Source of the DNA: CAZLNV01 sp964561095
GTDB taxonomy: Bacteria > Bacillota_I > Bacilli_A > RF39 > UBA660
Reading direction: 5' to 3'
Assembly: GCA_964561095.1 (NCBI GenBank)
Contig: CAZLNV010000022.1
Coordinates: 1 to 15,199, forward strand
Length of the DNA stretch: 15,199 nt
Shown here: positions 7,428-14,969 of the stretch, piece after piece
Layout of the letters: each line of letters begins with the position of its first letter
How positions within the stretch are numbered: position 1 is the first letter of the stretch
The notes under the pieces: generated by a model
The model's database searches: none
Seen by the model: the letters and a program-made list of their open reading frames with translations, nothing else
Told to the model about the DNA's origin: nothing
Program-made: the position numbers and the translations under genes

Positions 7428-7478
7428 AAAAAATCGCATAACAAAAGCATATTTATTCTTTAAAAAAAATTAATAAAA

Positions 7479-7487
7479 TGTTAAAAT
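7479..7487 (+). promoter_or_regulatory. Extended -10 promoter of the HIT gene
   Basis: TGTTAAAAT matches the TGnTAAAAT form seen before other genes here and lies 19 bases before the ATG. AGAAGGTGA (7494-7502) follows almost at once, giving a leader of about 13 bases. No -35 box is evident. Confidence 0.5.
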
Positions 7488-7506
7488 ATATCTAGAAGGT
7501 GAAATT

Positions 7507-7875
7507 ATGAAAGATTGTTTATTTTGCAATATTGCAAATGGAAAAGTATCATCTGATGTAGTATATGAAGATAATACATTTTTAGTGTTTATGGACAAAT
7601 ATCCAGATTCACCAGGACATATGTTAATTGTTCCTAAAAATCATATTTTAGATTCATTATCTATGGATGATGAAACATTTAAAGCTATGAATAAAGTAAT
7701 AAAAAATATGATAAATTTAGTTACAGAAAAGTTGGGAGCAGATGGAGTAACATTGACTCAAAATAATGGTATTTGTCAGGAAATAAAACATTATCATTTT
7801 CATATAATTCCGGCATATTCAAAAAAACCTAATATGAGTAATGAAGAAGTATATAAAAAACTTATAGAAAAATAA
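7507..7875 (+). CDS. HIT-family (histidine triad) nucleotide-binding protein
   Basis: A 122-residue protein of the histidine triad superfamily, most like the Hint/Hit branch, which hydrolyses nucleoside phosphoramidates and related nucleotidyl substrates in the cytoplasm. It opens with the Zn-type pair CLFC (residues 4-7), continues with the conserved VVYEDNTFLVFMDKYP, SPGHMLIVPKNH and ends with the catalytic HYHFHIIP. Length and motif order are normal. The start is fixed by AGAAGGTGA four bases before ATG. It is divergent from sufS and 40 bases upstream of the exported-protein gene on the same strand; no hairpin separates the two, so they may be co-transcribed, though the second also has its own -10 box. 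Confidence 0.95.
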   Translation: MKDCLFCNIANGKVSSDVVYEDNTFLVFMDKYPDSPGHMLIVPKNHILDSLSMDDETFKAMNKVIKNMINLVTEKLGADGVTLTQNNGICQEIKHYHFHIIPAYSKKPNMSNEEVYKKLIEK

Positions 7876-7887
7876 TTATATATCTTG

Positions 7888-7893
7888 TATAAT
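7888..7893 (+). promoter_or_regulatory. -10 box before the exported-protein gene
   Basis: A consensus TATAAT preceded directly by TG lies 22 bases before ATG 7916, with AAGAGGTG (7902-7908) in between. No -35 box is apparent. Confidence 0.5.
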
Positions 7894-7915
7894 ATATGTA
7901 AAAGAGGTGCATAAA

Positions 7916-9025
7916 ATGAAAGAGGCTTTTAAAAAAATCGATAAAAAGACACTTATGGTGTCCGGTATTGGCATTGGAGTATTAATTTTACTAATAGTGT
8001 TAATTGCTTTTTTGGCAAGGATAAATGAAAAGAAGTATTATACATATGAAGAAGTTGAATCAAAATTGGTTGATGCATCTAAAAAGTACTTTTCAGATAA
8101 TAGTAGTTATTTGCCAAGTGTAGAAGCTAAAACTGCTACAATAAGTATTGAGGCTTTGATAATAGGAGGATATATTTCACCATTAGATGAATTATTAAAG
8201 AATGGCAATAAATGTAGTGCTGAAGTGGTAGTAACCAATTTATTATCTGGGTATGACTATACCCCATATTTAAATTGTGGAGAAGATTATACATCAGTAG
8301 AACTTTATAATAAAGTATTAAAAGATAATTCAATAATTACAGAAGGATTTGGATTATATTTAGATAATAATGAAAAAGTATTTAAAGGAGAAGTTAAAAA
8401 CAACTTTGTAATTCTTAATGGAAATTTATGGAGAATCATAAGAATAGATGAAGATAACAATTTGGTGTTAATGTCTTATTTTAAAACAAATTCTATACTT
8501 TGGGATAATAGATATAATGAGGACGTTAAAGCAAATTATGGAATTGCTAACTATAATATTAGTAGGATAAAAGATACTATAGAAAATACATATTATAATG
8601 AAGAGTTATTAACTGATGGAGAAAAATCAAAAGTTGTACAAACAAAGTGGTGCTTGGGTTCAAGAACTTCAACCGATTCAGCTAATATGAAAGATATAGA
8701 GTGTAGTGAATTAACTGAAGAAGAAAGTCCAATTGGATTATTAACTGTGTATGAATATTTACAAGCCAGTGTAGATCCTAATTGCCATACGATAGAAGAT
8801 AGAGGGTGTACAAATTACAATTATATGCATGATAGACAAAGTTCATTCTGGACAATTACAAAAGGGCAAAAGAATTCATCATATGTTTATAATGTAACAA
8901 GTAGTGGTGTAATTGAATCTAAAGCAAATACTACTAAACAGGTAAGGTATGTAATAAAATTAAGTCCTAAAACAATATATACTTCAGGTAGCGGAACAGA
9001 AGAAGACCCATACAAGATTAGGTAA
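7916..9025 (+). CDS. Membrane-anchored extracellular protein of unknown function
   Basis: A 369-residue protein with a short basic N-terminus, one transmembrane helix (about residues 14-34), and a long outside part. Residues about 38-128 (YYTYEEVESKLVDASKKYF, then ISIEALIIGGYIS, then a Cys-bounded segment ending YTPYLNCGEDY) resemble in layout the head domain of pilin-like proteins of gut Firmicutes, but there is no prepilin signal. The second half (LNGNLWRIIRI, then SSFWTITKG, then VRYVIKLSP) looks like the DUF6273-type domain of surface proteins, and the end SGSGTEEDPYKI is a tail common in that group. These likenesses are from memory and unconfirmed. GTG 7907 is an alternative start, but AGAGGTG overlaps it, so ATG 7916 is chosen. 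Six Cys outside the membrane may form disulfides. It ends in its own terminator. Confidence 0.85.
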   Translation: MKEAFKKIDKKTLMVSGIGIGVLILLIVLIAFLARINEKKYYTYEEVESKLVDASKKYFSDNSSYLPSVEAKTATISIEALIIGGYISPLDELLKNGNKCSAEVVVTNLLSGYDYTPYLNCGEDYTSVELYNKVLKDNSIITEGFGLYLDNNEKVFKGEVKNNFVILNGNLWRIIRIDEDNNLVLMSYFKTNSILWDNRYNEDVKANYGIANYNISRIKDTIENTYYNEELLTDGEKSKVVQTKWCLGSRTSTDSANMKDIECSELTEEESPIGLLTVYEYLQASVDPNCHTIEDRGCTNYNYMHDRQSSFWTITKGQKNSSYVYNVTSSGVIESKANTTKQVRYVIKLSPKTIYTSGSGTEEDPYKIR

Positions 9026-9039
9026 AACTAATCTTTTTT
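9014..9039 (+). terminator. Terminator overlapping the end of the exported-protein gene
   Basis: AAGATTAG (9014-9021) pairs with CTAATCTT (9028-9035) around a 6-base loop that holds the stop codon (9023-9025). A run of six T (9034-9039) follows. Confidence 0.85.
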
Positions 9040-9053
9040 CTTAACATGTTTTA

Positions 9054-9062
9054 TGATATAAT
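9054..9062 (+). promoter_or_regulatory. Extended -10 promoter of the nucleoside phosphorylase gene
   Basis: TGATATAAT is a perfect extended -10 element, 22 bases before ATG 9085, just after the upstream terminator. The position expected for a -35 box is the terminator T-run, so there is no real -35. Confidence 0.65.
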
Positions 9063-9084
9063 TTTATTAGAATAAAGAGGTCTT

Positions 9085-10350
9085 ATGGAATATAAAGTTA
9101 TAGTAAATAAAAAAAATAATAAACAAATGTTAACTTATAATGAAATAAAATATATGGTTAATGCTTATGTATCTGGAGAACTATCTGATGAAGAGATGAC
9201 TTTGTTCATAAAAGCAATATATAAAAACAGTCTTTCTTTTAATGAAACTCTATACTTGACAGATGTGATGATTAAAAGTGGAAAAACAATAGATTTAAGT
9301 GAATTAAAAAAAGTTTCTGCAGATAAGCACTCCACTGGTGGGATAGGGGATAAAACATCATTAATTATTTTGCCAATATGCGCAGCATTAAACATAGCTG
9401 TTCCTAAAATGAGTGGAAAAAGTTTAGGAATAACTGGTGGGACAATAGATAAATTAGAGAGTATACCGGGATTTAAAAGTAAATTAACACATAAAGAATT
9501 CATTGATATATTGAATGATGTGGGTTGTGTAGATATATGTCAAAGTAAAGATATAGCGATAGCTGATAAAAAAATATATGCATTAAGAGATAGAACAGGT
9601 TATGTTGATTCTATTCCTTTAATTGCAAGTTCAATTATGTCAAAGAAAATAGCTTGTTCTTCAAAAAATATTGTAATTGATTTAAAAGTTGGCAAAGGTG
9701 CTTTTATGAAAAATATAAAAAGTGCTACAAAATTAGCTAAGCTTATGATTAAAATAGGTAATTATTATAATAGAAAAGTTATATGTGTATTAACTGATAT
9801 GTCTACACCCCTTGGAAGTAATATAGGAAACATTTTAGAAGTCAGAGAAGCAATAAATTATTTTGATAAAAAATATGATAAGAGACTAAATGATATAGTT
9901 GTTACTTTGTCATCCCAAATGGTATCTATTTCTAAAAATATTAGCTACAATATGGCTAAGAAAATGGTAATTAATACTATAAATAATGGTATGGCTAAGG
10001 ATAAATTTTATAAGTGGATTAATTCTCAGCATGGTGATATTGATAAAATGAAGATGAATGCTAGAAGAATAGATGTTAGAAGCAATAAAAAGGGATATAT
10101 TAATGAAATTGATGCGGATATCATAGGAACTCTTGCAACTGATTTGAGTAAAATAAATAATAAATTAGATCCATCAACTGGTATAGTTCTTAGAAAAAAA
10201 ATAGGAGACTTTGTCGAAAAGGATGAAGTGTTAGCAAGTATTTATTATAATAAAGAAGTAAATAATATGATTTCTTTATTAACGAATGCATATAAAATTG
10301 AAGATAGAAAGTTGAAAGTAAAAAATATTATTTTAAAAGTTATAAAATAG
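9085..10350 (+). CDS. deoA: Pyrimidine-nucleoside / thymidine phosphorylase
   Basis: A cytoplasmic salvage enzyme that splits thymidine, deoxyuridine or uridine with phosphate into base and (deoxy)ribose 1-phosphate. The 421 residues fit the DeoA/Pdp family (about 430). Visible are the phosphate-site motif DKHSTGGIGDKTS (80-92), the family signature SGKSLGITGGTIDKLESIPG (110-129), the substrate residues Arg168, Ser183 and Lys187 in LRDRTGY and IASSIMSKK, then KVGKGAFMK and DMSTPLG. The signature and active residues are intact. AAAGAGGT (9074-9081) precedes the ATG. Whether it is thymidine-specific (DeoA) or accepts both pyrimidine nucleosides (Pdp, the usual Firmicute form) cannot be read from sequence. 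No deoC, cdd or transporter is adjacent; the next gene, 12 bases on, encodes a surface protein. Confidence 0.95.
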   Translation: MEYKVIVNKKNNKQMLTYNEIKYMVNAYVSGELSDEEMTLFIKAIYKNSLSFNETLYLTDVMIKSGKTIDLSELKKVSADKHSTGGIGDKTSLIILPICAALNIAVPKMSGKSLGITGGTIDKLESIPGFKSKLTHKEFIDILNDVGCVDICQSKDIAIADKKIYALRDRTGYVDSIPLIASSIMSKKIACSSKNIVIDLKVGKGAFMKNIKSATKLAKLMIKIGNYYNRKVICVLTDMSTPLGSNIGNILEVREAINYFDKKYDKRLNDIVVTLSSQMVSISKNISYNMAKKMVINTINNGMAKDKFYKWINSQHGDIDKMKMNARRIDVRSNKKGYINEIDADIIGTLATDLSKINNKLDPSTGIVLRKKIGDFVEKDEVLASIYYNKEVNNMISLLTNAYKIEDRKLKVKNIILKVIK

Positions 10351-10362
10351 GGAAGTGAAAAC

Positions 10363-11121
10363 TTGAAATATATATTAAAATGTATAGTAGTAGTTACTTT
10401 CTTTTCTTTTATGCCAAAAATTAGCGCTATTAGTAATATAAAAGTAGATAATTATGATCTAGTTCCTTTTTTTGATGACTATGTAACTAAATATAATGTA
10501 TTTGTTGATAAAGAAGATAATGAGGTTAATATATCAGTTTTAACTTCAGAAGATGATGAATATGTAACAGGAGTAGGTAACGTAAATATATTGGATGGTA
10601 AAACAGAAGTTACCTTAAAGGTTGTTAAAAAAGATACTAGCATAATTGACTATCAAATAATTATATATAAAAATTATGAAGAAAATAAAGACTATGATGA
10701 TGCATTACTAAAGAGTTTAGAAATTGAAGGGCACGATATTGATTTTGATTCTAATAATTATGAATATAAAATAAATGTTGAAAATGAAGAGAGATTAAAT
10801 ATAGACTATGAACAAAATAGTGAGTACTCAACTGTAAAAATAAGTGGAAATTCTAATTTTAAATTAGGAGAGAATATCATCAAGATAACTGTAATAAGTA
10901 AGAGCAAAAACTATTCAAATATATATGTATTAAAAGTTAATAAAATATCAGATGTATTTAAAGAGGAAAGCAGTATGAAAAAAGAAGAAAACATTTTAGG
11001 AAAAGAAGAATTAACAAAAAAAGAAACAAATATTATTATGATTTCTATAATAAATATTTGTTCCATATTAATTGTATTTATATTTTATTTATTTTTTGGT
11101 TTGAAAAAGAAGCGAAACTAG
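10363..11121 (+). CDS. Membrane-anchored protein with two cadherin-like beta-sandwich domains
   Basis: A 252-residue exported protein. It has an N-terminal signal peptide (to about residue 23, ending ISAIS), two repeats of the Cadherin-like beta-sandwich type (about residues 26-105 and 112-195; pattern P.F...Y.V.V, G...L..G...V.L.V, Y.I.I), a Lys/Glu-rich linker, and a C-terminal transmembrane helix (about 224-245) ending KKKRN on the cytoplasmic side. Such domains are usually extracellular adhesion or spacer modules. The start is TTG at 10363, because only this start gives a complete signal peptide; GGAAGTG upstream is a modest ribosome site. It lies 12 bases after the phosphorylase stop with no terminator between, so the two are probably co-transcribed. 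Its stop codon overlaps that of the convergent VanY gene. Function unknown. Confidence 0.85.
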   Translation: MKYILKCIVVVTFFSFMPKISAISNIKVDNYDLVPFFDDYVTKYNVFVDKEDNEVNISVLTSEDDEYVTGVGNVNILDGKTEVTLKVVKKDTSIIDYQIIIYKNYEENKDYDDALLKSLEIEGHDIDFDSNNYEYKINVENEERLNIDYEQNSEYSTVKISGNSNFKLGENIIKITVISKSKNYSNIYVLKVNKISDVFKEESSMKKEENILGKEELTKKETNIIMISIINICSILIVFIFYLFFGLKKKRN

Positions 11122-12170
11122 TAATTCATATATTTAACAGCATACTCTTCAAATGTTATATCTTCATTTTTTATAATAGTTGCAACTTCTACTCCTACAT
11201 ATCTCCAATGCCAAGATTCATAAGCATAACCAGTAATATTTTCTTTTCCCTTTGGATATCTTTCAATAAAACCATATTTATATGCATTTTCTTTTAACCA
11301 AGTATATTCTTTGTAATCTTCAAAACCATTTAACATTCCTTTTACTGAGGATATATCGGCAGCAAGACCTGTTTCGTGTTCTGAATGTCTAGGCTTAGCT
11401 GAATAAATTAATGCATGTTCAATCCCATTTTTTTTAGTTGAATTAGTAAATAACATATTTTGATAACTCTTTGTTCTAAGTCCGGAAATCATCCATAAAT
11501 TCATATTTTCTTTATTGATAGCATCTATCATACTCATAAGAGCATTTCCAGCTACAGCTCTCAATTCATTTTTATTATCTGTTACTAAATATTTGCTGCT
11601 TAACTTAATAGTATCTTTTGGATAATATGCCTCAGGAAGTTTATTATATTTGTTTACCAAGACTAATATATCATTTGGATTTTCTACTTCTTTTATATTA
11701 GTATAAAAATCATTATCCAATCCGATATTAACATATGTAACAATTAAATTTTTGTCTATTTTAGGATTATTCTCATAATATGAAATATATCTTTTTAAGT
11801 AATCTTTTTTATAATATTTACTTTCAAATATAAAAGATATTTTATTTATTTCTTCTGGTACATAATTATTTTCTAAAAGTTCATTAATTCCCTCTATAAA
11901 AAAAGTACTATCTACATAATTTATTTTTATATAGCTTTGCAAATAATCATTAATATATTTATCAGTTTCCATTACTTTATCTAAAGTTTTATAGTATGTA
12001 TTATTAAAATATAATTCCAAACCCAAATCTTTTATTTTTTTATAAGATATATCACTATATCCCGGATTATTTGACTTAGTAGTTGTATTAATTTTCAAGT
12101 AGTCTTTTCCAAAATATAAGCCTGCTGCAACTAAAACAACCAGCAAAACACCAATAATAAATTTTTTCAT
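11118..12170 (-). CDS. VanY-type D-Ala-D-Ala carboxypeptidase, membrane anchored
   Basis: A zinc peptidase that removes the terminal D-Ala from peptidoglycan stem peptides. The 350-residue protein has an N-terminal signal anchor (residues 4-20), a long extracytoplasmic region of about 150 residues with no recognisable domain, then the VanY (peptidase M15B) domain from about residue 170. Catalytic and zinc residues are visible: SEHETGLAAD (His265, Asp272) and ESWHWRYVG (Glu318, His321), plus the family segments LVNKYNKLPEAYYP and SGLRTKSYQ. The start is supported by AGGTGA (12180-12175), four bases before ATG. VanY relatives are common as housekeeping wall enzymes, so this is not by itself evidence of vancomycin resistance; no vanHAX or vanRS genes are present. 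It converges on the cadherin-like gene, sharing the four bases CTAG. Confidence 0.93.
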   Translation of the reverse strand: MKKFIIGVLLVVLVAAGLYFGKDYLKINTTTKSNNPGYSDISYKKIKDLGLELYFNNTYYKTLDKVMETDKYINDYLQSYIKINYVDSTFFIEGINELLENNYVPEEINKISFIFESKYYKKDYLKRYISYYENNPKIDKNLIVTYVNIGLDNDFYTNIKEVENPNDILVLVNKYNKLPEAYYPKDTIKLSSKYLVTDNKNELRAVAGNALMSMIDAINKENMNLWMISGLRTKSYQNMLFTNSTKKNGIEHALIYSAKPRHSEHETGLAADISSVKGMLNGFEDYKEYTWLKENAYKYGFIERYPKGKENITGYAYESWHWRYVGVEVATIIKNEDITFEEYAVKYMNY

Positions 12171-12186
12171 ATATTCACCTATACTA

Positions 12187-12195
12187 ATTATAACA
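12187..12195 (-). promoter_or_regulatory. Extended -10 promoter of the VanY-type gene
   Basis: On the minus strand this reads TGTTATAAT, a perfect extended -10, 16 bases before the ATG. The start of transcription would fall at or beside the ribosome site, giving a leader of only about 10 bases. No -35 box is seen. Confidence 0.6.
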
Positions 12196-12274
12196 TTTTT
12201 CTATTCTTTTAGAATATATATCTTAAATAAAGATATTTACTTGATAAAATATTTTCAAAGTTTTGTTTAGCATT

Positions 12275-12296
12275 AAAAAACCACACCTTTTGTGGT
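12275..12296 (-). terminator. Terminator of the sortase-anchored surface protein gene
   Basis: ACCACA (12280-12285) pairs with TGTGGT (12291-12296); on the minus strand the stem is followed by a run of T (12279-12275), a normal intrinsic terminator. It lies about 50 bases past the stop codon. Confidence 0.75.
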
Positions 12297-12318
12297 GAGG
12301 TTCAAATTTCAATTTAAG

Positions 12319-12344
12319 AAAAACAATTTATATAAATTGTTTTT
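12319..12344. terminator. A/T-rich hairpin just after the surface-protein stop codon
   Basis: AAAAACAATTTA (12319-12330) pairs exactly with TAAATTGTTTTT (12333-12344). It starts three bases past the stop on the minus strand. Being mostly A-T it is a weaker first hairpin before the terminator at 12275-12296; the same pairing of a weak then a stronger hairpin is seen after sufS. Confidence 0.55.
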
Positions 12345-12347
12345 TGC

Positions 12348-13655
12348 TTACTTATTAATTATTTTTGAAAGTGATTTTTTTTTGTTAAAATATATTCCGA
12401 CAAAGGTAATAGCAATTAAAGATATACCACCAATTATAACGCTATTTTGTATTGAATCACTTGTTTTAGGATTATTTAATAATAAATCATCACTTTGAAC
12501 TACTGAGAAAGCTATTTGAATATCTTCGGTTTCAGCCATTACTCTAGGAAATAATTTGTCAAGTAACATAACAATTGGAGAATTGTTTTCTTTTGGTGAT
12601 ATTGTTGCCATATAAACATCTTCATCCTCGGGATTTTCACTATTCATTAATTCTACACTTACTTCTTCGTTTTCATCAATGTAATTATCTTCAAGATATT
12701 TTTCAATAACATCTATAATGTCTTGCCCAGCTTTTACAGTAGGTATTTTGAAAGCTTTATGAAATTCTATTTCTGCAGCATCATATATTTTTGAATTTAC
12801 ACCTATTTGAATAACACCGCCAAACATTGGACTACTTATAGAATCATCACCATATCTTGTATCCATTCTATAAAATAAATTTTCAAGTTCCAAATCTTTT
12901 TTTAAATCAGATCCATTAATTAATATTTCTTGAAATGATTCATCACTAGTTGCAAATAAATCATCATATATTTTATTTAAATATACATAATATTTTGCTT
13001 TTATTTTTGGCATTGCCGTTTCTACTGCTTCAGCTTCTCTAGGGATTGACTCTTTGTATTGAACTGGAATATTTTTAGTGCTTGTAGATAAGTAAACATA
13101 TCTGCCAGGTTTAAATTCGATAGTTTTTCTGATTGAAGCACTACATTGATTACCACTGATAATACATTCAAAATTCATATTATCATGCCCATCGGTTACT
13201 TTTGATAATTCCAAATCAGTTGCATCTATACCATATGGATATTCCATATTATTTGATGTAAATACTTTATCTATAAAGGAATTTACAAATGGAAGATTTA
13301 TTTCTGTTATAGGAACTAATAATTCTTCCGCATCTGCAGTTAAAGTTCCATTAATATTAACAACAACATCAACTGGTAGAGCAAAATCCGGAAAACTGCC
13401 ACCTAAATCAGCGCAACTAACCGTAGTCCAACCATCTGCAACTGGTGTAATAATCGCATTTTCATCAATTGTTGCTATACTAGTATCTTCACTAGTACAA
13501 CTTAATGGACCAACGACTTGACTAAATGGTATTGTTATTGTTTCATCATTTTCAAAAACTCTTGTTGACTGATCGTCTAAACTAAGAGCATTTAATGAGC
13601 ATACACCTGCCATAAATGCTAGTAAAGCAAATCCTAAATATTTTGATTTTTTCAT
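12348..13655 (-). CDS. Secreted surface protein with sortase-like NPKTS anchor signal
   Basis: A 435-residue exported protein of unknown function. It has an N-terminal signal peptide (basic MKKSK, hydrophobic core, possible cut near residue 23), a large extracellular part, and a cell-wall sorting type C-terminus: NPKTSD (395-400), a hydrophobic helix (about 405-423) and NKKK. NPKTS departs from LPxTG and resembles NPxT[NGS] variants used by some sortases. Residues about 52-81 (CTSEDTSIATIDENAIITP) look like a fragment of a bacterial Ig-like (Big_2) domain, with Cys53 and Cys81 able to bridge; Cys164 and Cys171 may form a second pair. AAGGAGTGA precedes the ATG and the promoter is the best in the window, so it is probably well expressed. 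No sortase gene lies in the window. The acidic, secreted nature is clear; any adhesion role is inference. Confidence 0.85.
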   Translation of the reverse strand: MKKSKYLGFALLAFMAGVCSLNALSLDDQSTRVFENDETITIPFSQVVGPLSCTSEDTSIATIDENAIITPVADGWTTVSCADLGGSFPDFALPVDVVVNINGTLTADAEELLVPITEINLPFVNSFIDKVFTSNNMEYPYGIDATDLELSKVTDGHDNMNFECIISGNQCSASIRKTIEFKPGRYVYLSTSTKNIPVQYKESIPREAEAVETAMPKIKAKYYVYLNKIYDDLFATSDESFQEILINGSDLKKDLELENLFYRMDTRYGDDSISSPMFGGVIQIGVNSKIYDAAEIEFHKAFKIPTVKAGQDIIDVIEKYLEDNYIDENEEVSVELMNSENPEDEDVYMATISPKENNSPIVMLLDKLFPRVMAETEDIQIAFSVVQSDDLLLNNPKTSDSIQNSVIIGGISLIAITFVGIYFNKKKSLSKIINK

Positions 13656-13683
13656 AAAATCACTCCTTTATTATCATAGATAT

Positions 13684-13713
13684 ATTATATAATGTGCACA
13701 CTTTTTTTGTCAA
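13684..13713 (-). promoter_or_regulatory. Strong sigma-A-type promoter of the surface protein gene
   Basis: On the minus strand a consensus TTGACA (13713-13708) is followed after 18 bases by a consensus TATAAT (13689-13684). This is the only promoter here with a clear -35 box. The spacer holds an 8-bp palindrome TGTGCACA (13693-13700), a possible operator. Confidence 0.85.
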
Positions 13714-13738
13714 TATTTTTCCATTGGTTTATGTTGTA

Positions 13739-13748
13739 GCATATATGC
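13739..13748. repeat. 10-bp palindrome GCATATATGC upstream of the PBP5-type gene
   Basis: A perfect palindrome about 50 bases before the start codon, in the divergent region between the surface-protein and carboxypeptidase genes. It could be an operator; no clear promoter for the rightward gene could be placed with confidence. Confidence 0.35.
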
Positions 13749-13799
13749 AAAGTATGAATATTTTTTATATAAGTACATATTATTTTTTAGGGTGTCAAT

Positions 13800-14969
13800 A
13801 TGAAAAAAATTATATTATTAGTACTAAGTTTATTTTTATTTATAAGTTCATTAAAAGCAGATGGTGTAGCAGTCAATGCTTCTATCCAGGAGTATGCTCC
13901 TAATAGTAAATCAGCTATATTAATTGAGCCAACCACTAAAACCATTTTGTATGAAAAAAATGCTTATGAAAAATTATCTCCTGCATCTATGACTAAAATA
14001 ATGACTATGCTTTTAACAGCAGAGGCATTAAAAAGTGGTAAATTAAAATTAGATGATGAAGTTTTAATTAGTAAAAATGCTTCATCAATGGGTGGTACTC
14101 AAATATTTATAGAAGAAAATACTAAAGTTAAAGTAAGTGATTTATTAAAAGGTATTGGAATAGCATCAGCTAATGATGCAGCAGTGGCAATAGCTGAAAA
14201 AATAGGTGGTACAGAAGAAAATTTTGTTAACATGATGAATTCAAAAGCAAAAAAGTTAGGTGCGAAAGACACAAATTTTAAAAATCCACATGGACTTGAT
14301 GAAGTGGACCATTACACAACTGCATACGATTTAGCATTAATAGCTAGTGAACTTGTTAAATATGATAATATTTTAAAAATAACAAGTACTTATGAAGAAT
14401 ATATTAATGTAAGTGGTGAAAATCATTGGTTAGTCAATACAAATACATTGGTTAGATTTTATGACGGAATGGATGGCCTTAAAACCGGATATACTGATCA
14501 AGCAAAGTATTGTTTAACATCTACTATGAAAAAAAATAACATGAGATTAGTTGGAGTAGTAATGGGCGCTGAATCAAAAGAAAAAAGAAGTGCTGATACT
14601 ATCAGTATGATGGAATATGGATTTGGAACTTATAAAGCAAAAACAATTTTAGAAAAAGAAAAAAAACTTGGGACAATTTATATAAACAATAGTAAAGACA
14701 GAACGATCCCTTATTATTTGGAACAAGATATAAATATTTTAACTAATTTTCAAGATGATGAAATAAAATATGATTTAAAAGAAAATATATTTAATGTAAA
14801 AGCGCCTCTTAAAAAAGGTGATATAATAGGTGAAATGATTTTATCTTATAACAACAAAAAATTTAAATATAATTTAGTTGTTAATAAAGATGTAAAAAAA
14901 TCAAGTTTTTTAACAATGCTAATAAACAATTTGAAAGACATATTAAGTGGGGAAATAAACATATTTTAA
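13800..14969 (+). CDS. D-alanyl-D-alanine carboxypeptidase, PBP5/DacA-type (serine, S11)
   Basis: A low-molecular-weight penicillin-binding protein that trims the terminal D-Ala of peptidoglycan pentapeptides outside the membrane. The 389 residues include a signal peptide (about 1-20, ending SSLKA), the S11 catalytic domain, and a C-terminal beta domain (about 285-365). All three motifs are present: SMTK with Ser63 and Lys66, SAN at 123-125, and KTG at 228-230. The last 20 or so residues (SSFLTMLINNLKDIL) could form the amphipathic helix that holds PBP5-type enzymes to the membrane. AGGGTG (13789-13794) precedes ATG 13800. The paralogues dacA, dacB and dacF cannot be told apart here, so no symbol is given. 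With the VanY-type gene this gives two enzymes of different chemistry for the same bond within 3 kb. Confidence 0.95.
   Translation: MKKIILLVLSLFLFISSLKADGVAVNASIQEYAPNSKSAILIEPTTKTILYEKNAYEKLSPASMTKIMTMLLTAEALKSGKLKLDDEVLISKNASSMGGTQIFIEENTKVKVSDLLKGIGIASANDAAVAIAEKIGGTEENFVNMMNSKAKKLGAKDTNFKNPHGLDEVDHYTTAYDLALIASELVKYDNILKITSTYEEYINVSGENHWLVNTNTLVRFYDGMDGLKTGYTDQAKYCLTSTMKKNNMRLVGVVMGAESKEKRSADTISMMEYGFGTYKAKTILEKEKKLGTIYINNSKDRTIPYYLEQDINILTNFQDDEIKYDLKENIFNVKAPLKKGDIIGEMILSYNNKKFKYNLVVNKDVKKSSFLTMLINNLKDILSGEINIF

Noticed and set aside
11118..12170. Vancomycin-resistance determinant
   Set aside because: Only a VanY-type carboxypeptidase is present; there is no ligase, dehydrogenase, VanX or two-component system, and such carboxypeptidases are common housekeeping enzymes.
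12348..13655. Lipoprotein signal in the surface protein (AGVC near residue 19)
   Set aside because: The residue before Cys is Val, which does not fit a lipobox, and the protein has a C-terminal sorting-type anchor instead.
13694..13903. Plus-strand open frame running into the PBP5-type gene in another frame
   Set aside because: It overlaps the start of a secure gene out of frame, has no ribosome site, and covers the divergent promoter region.
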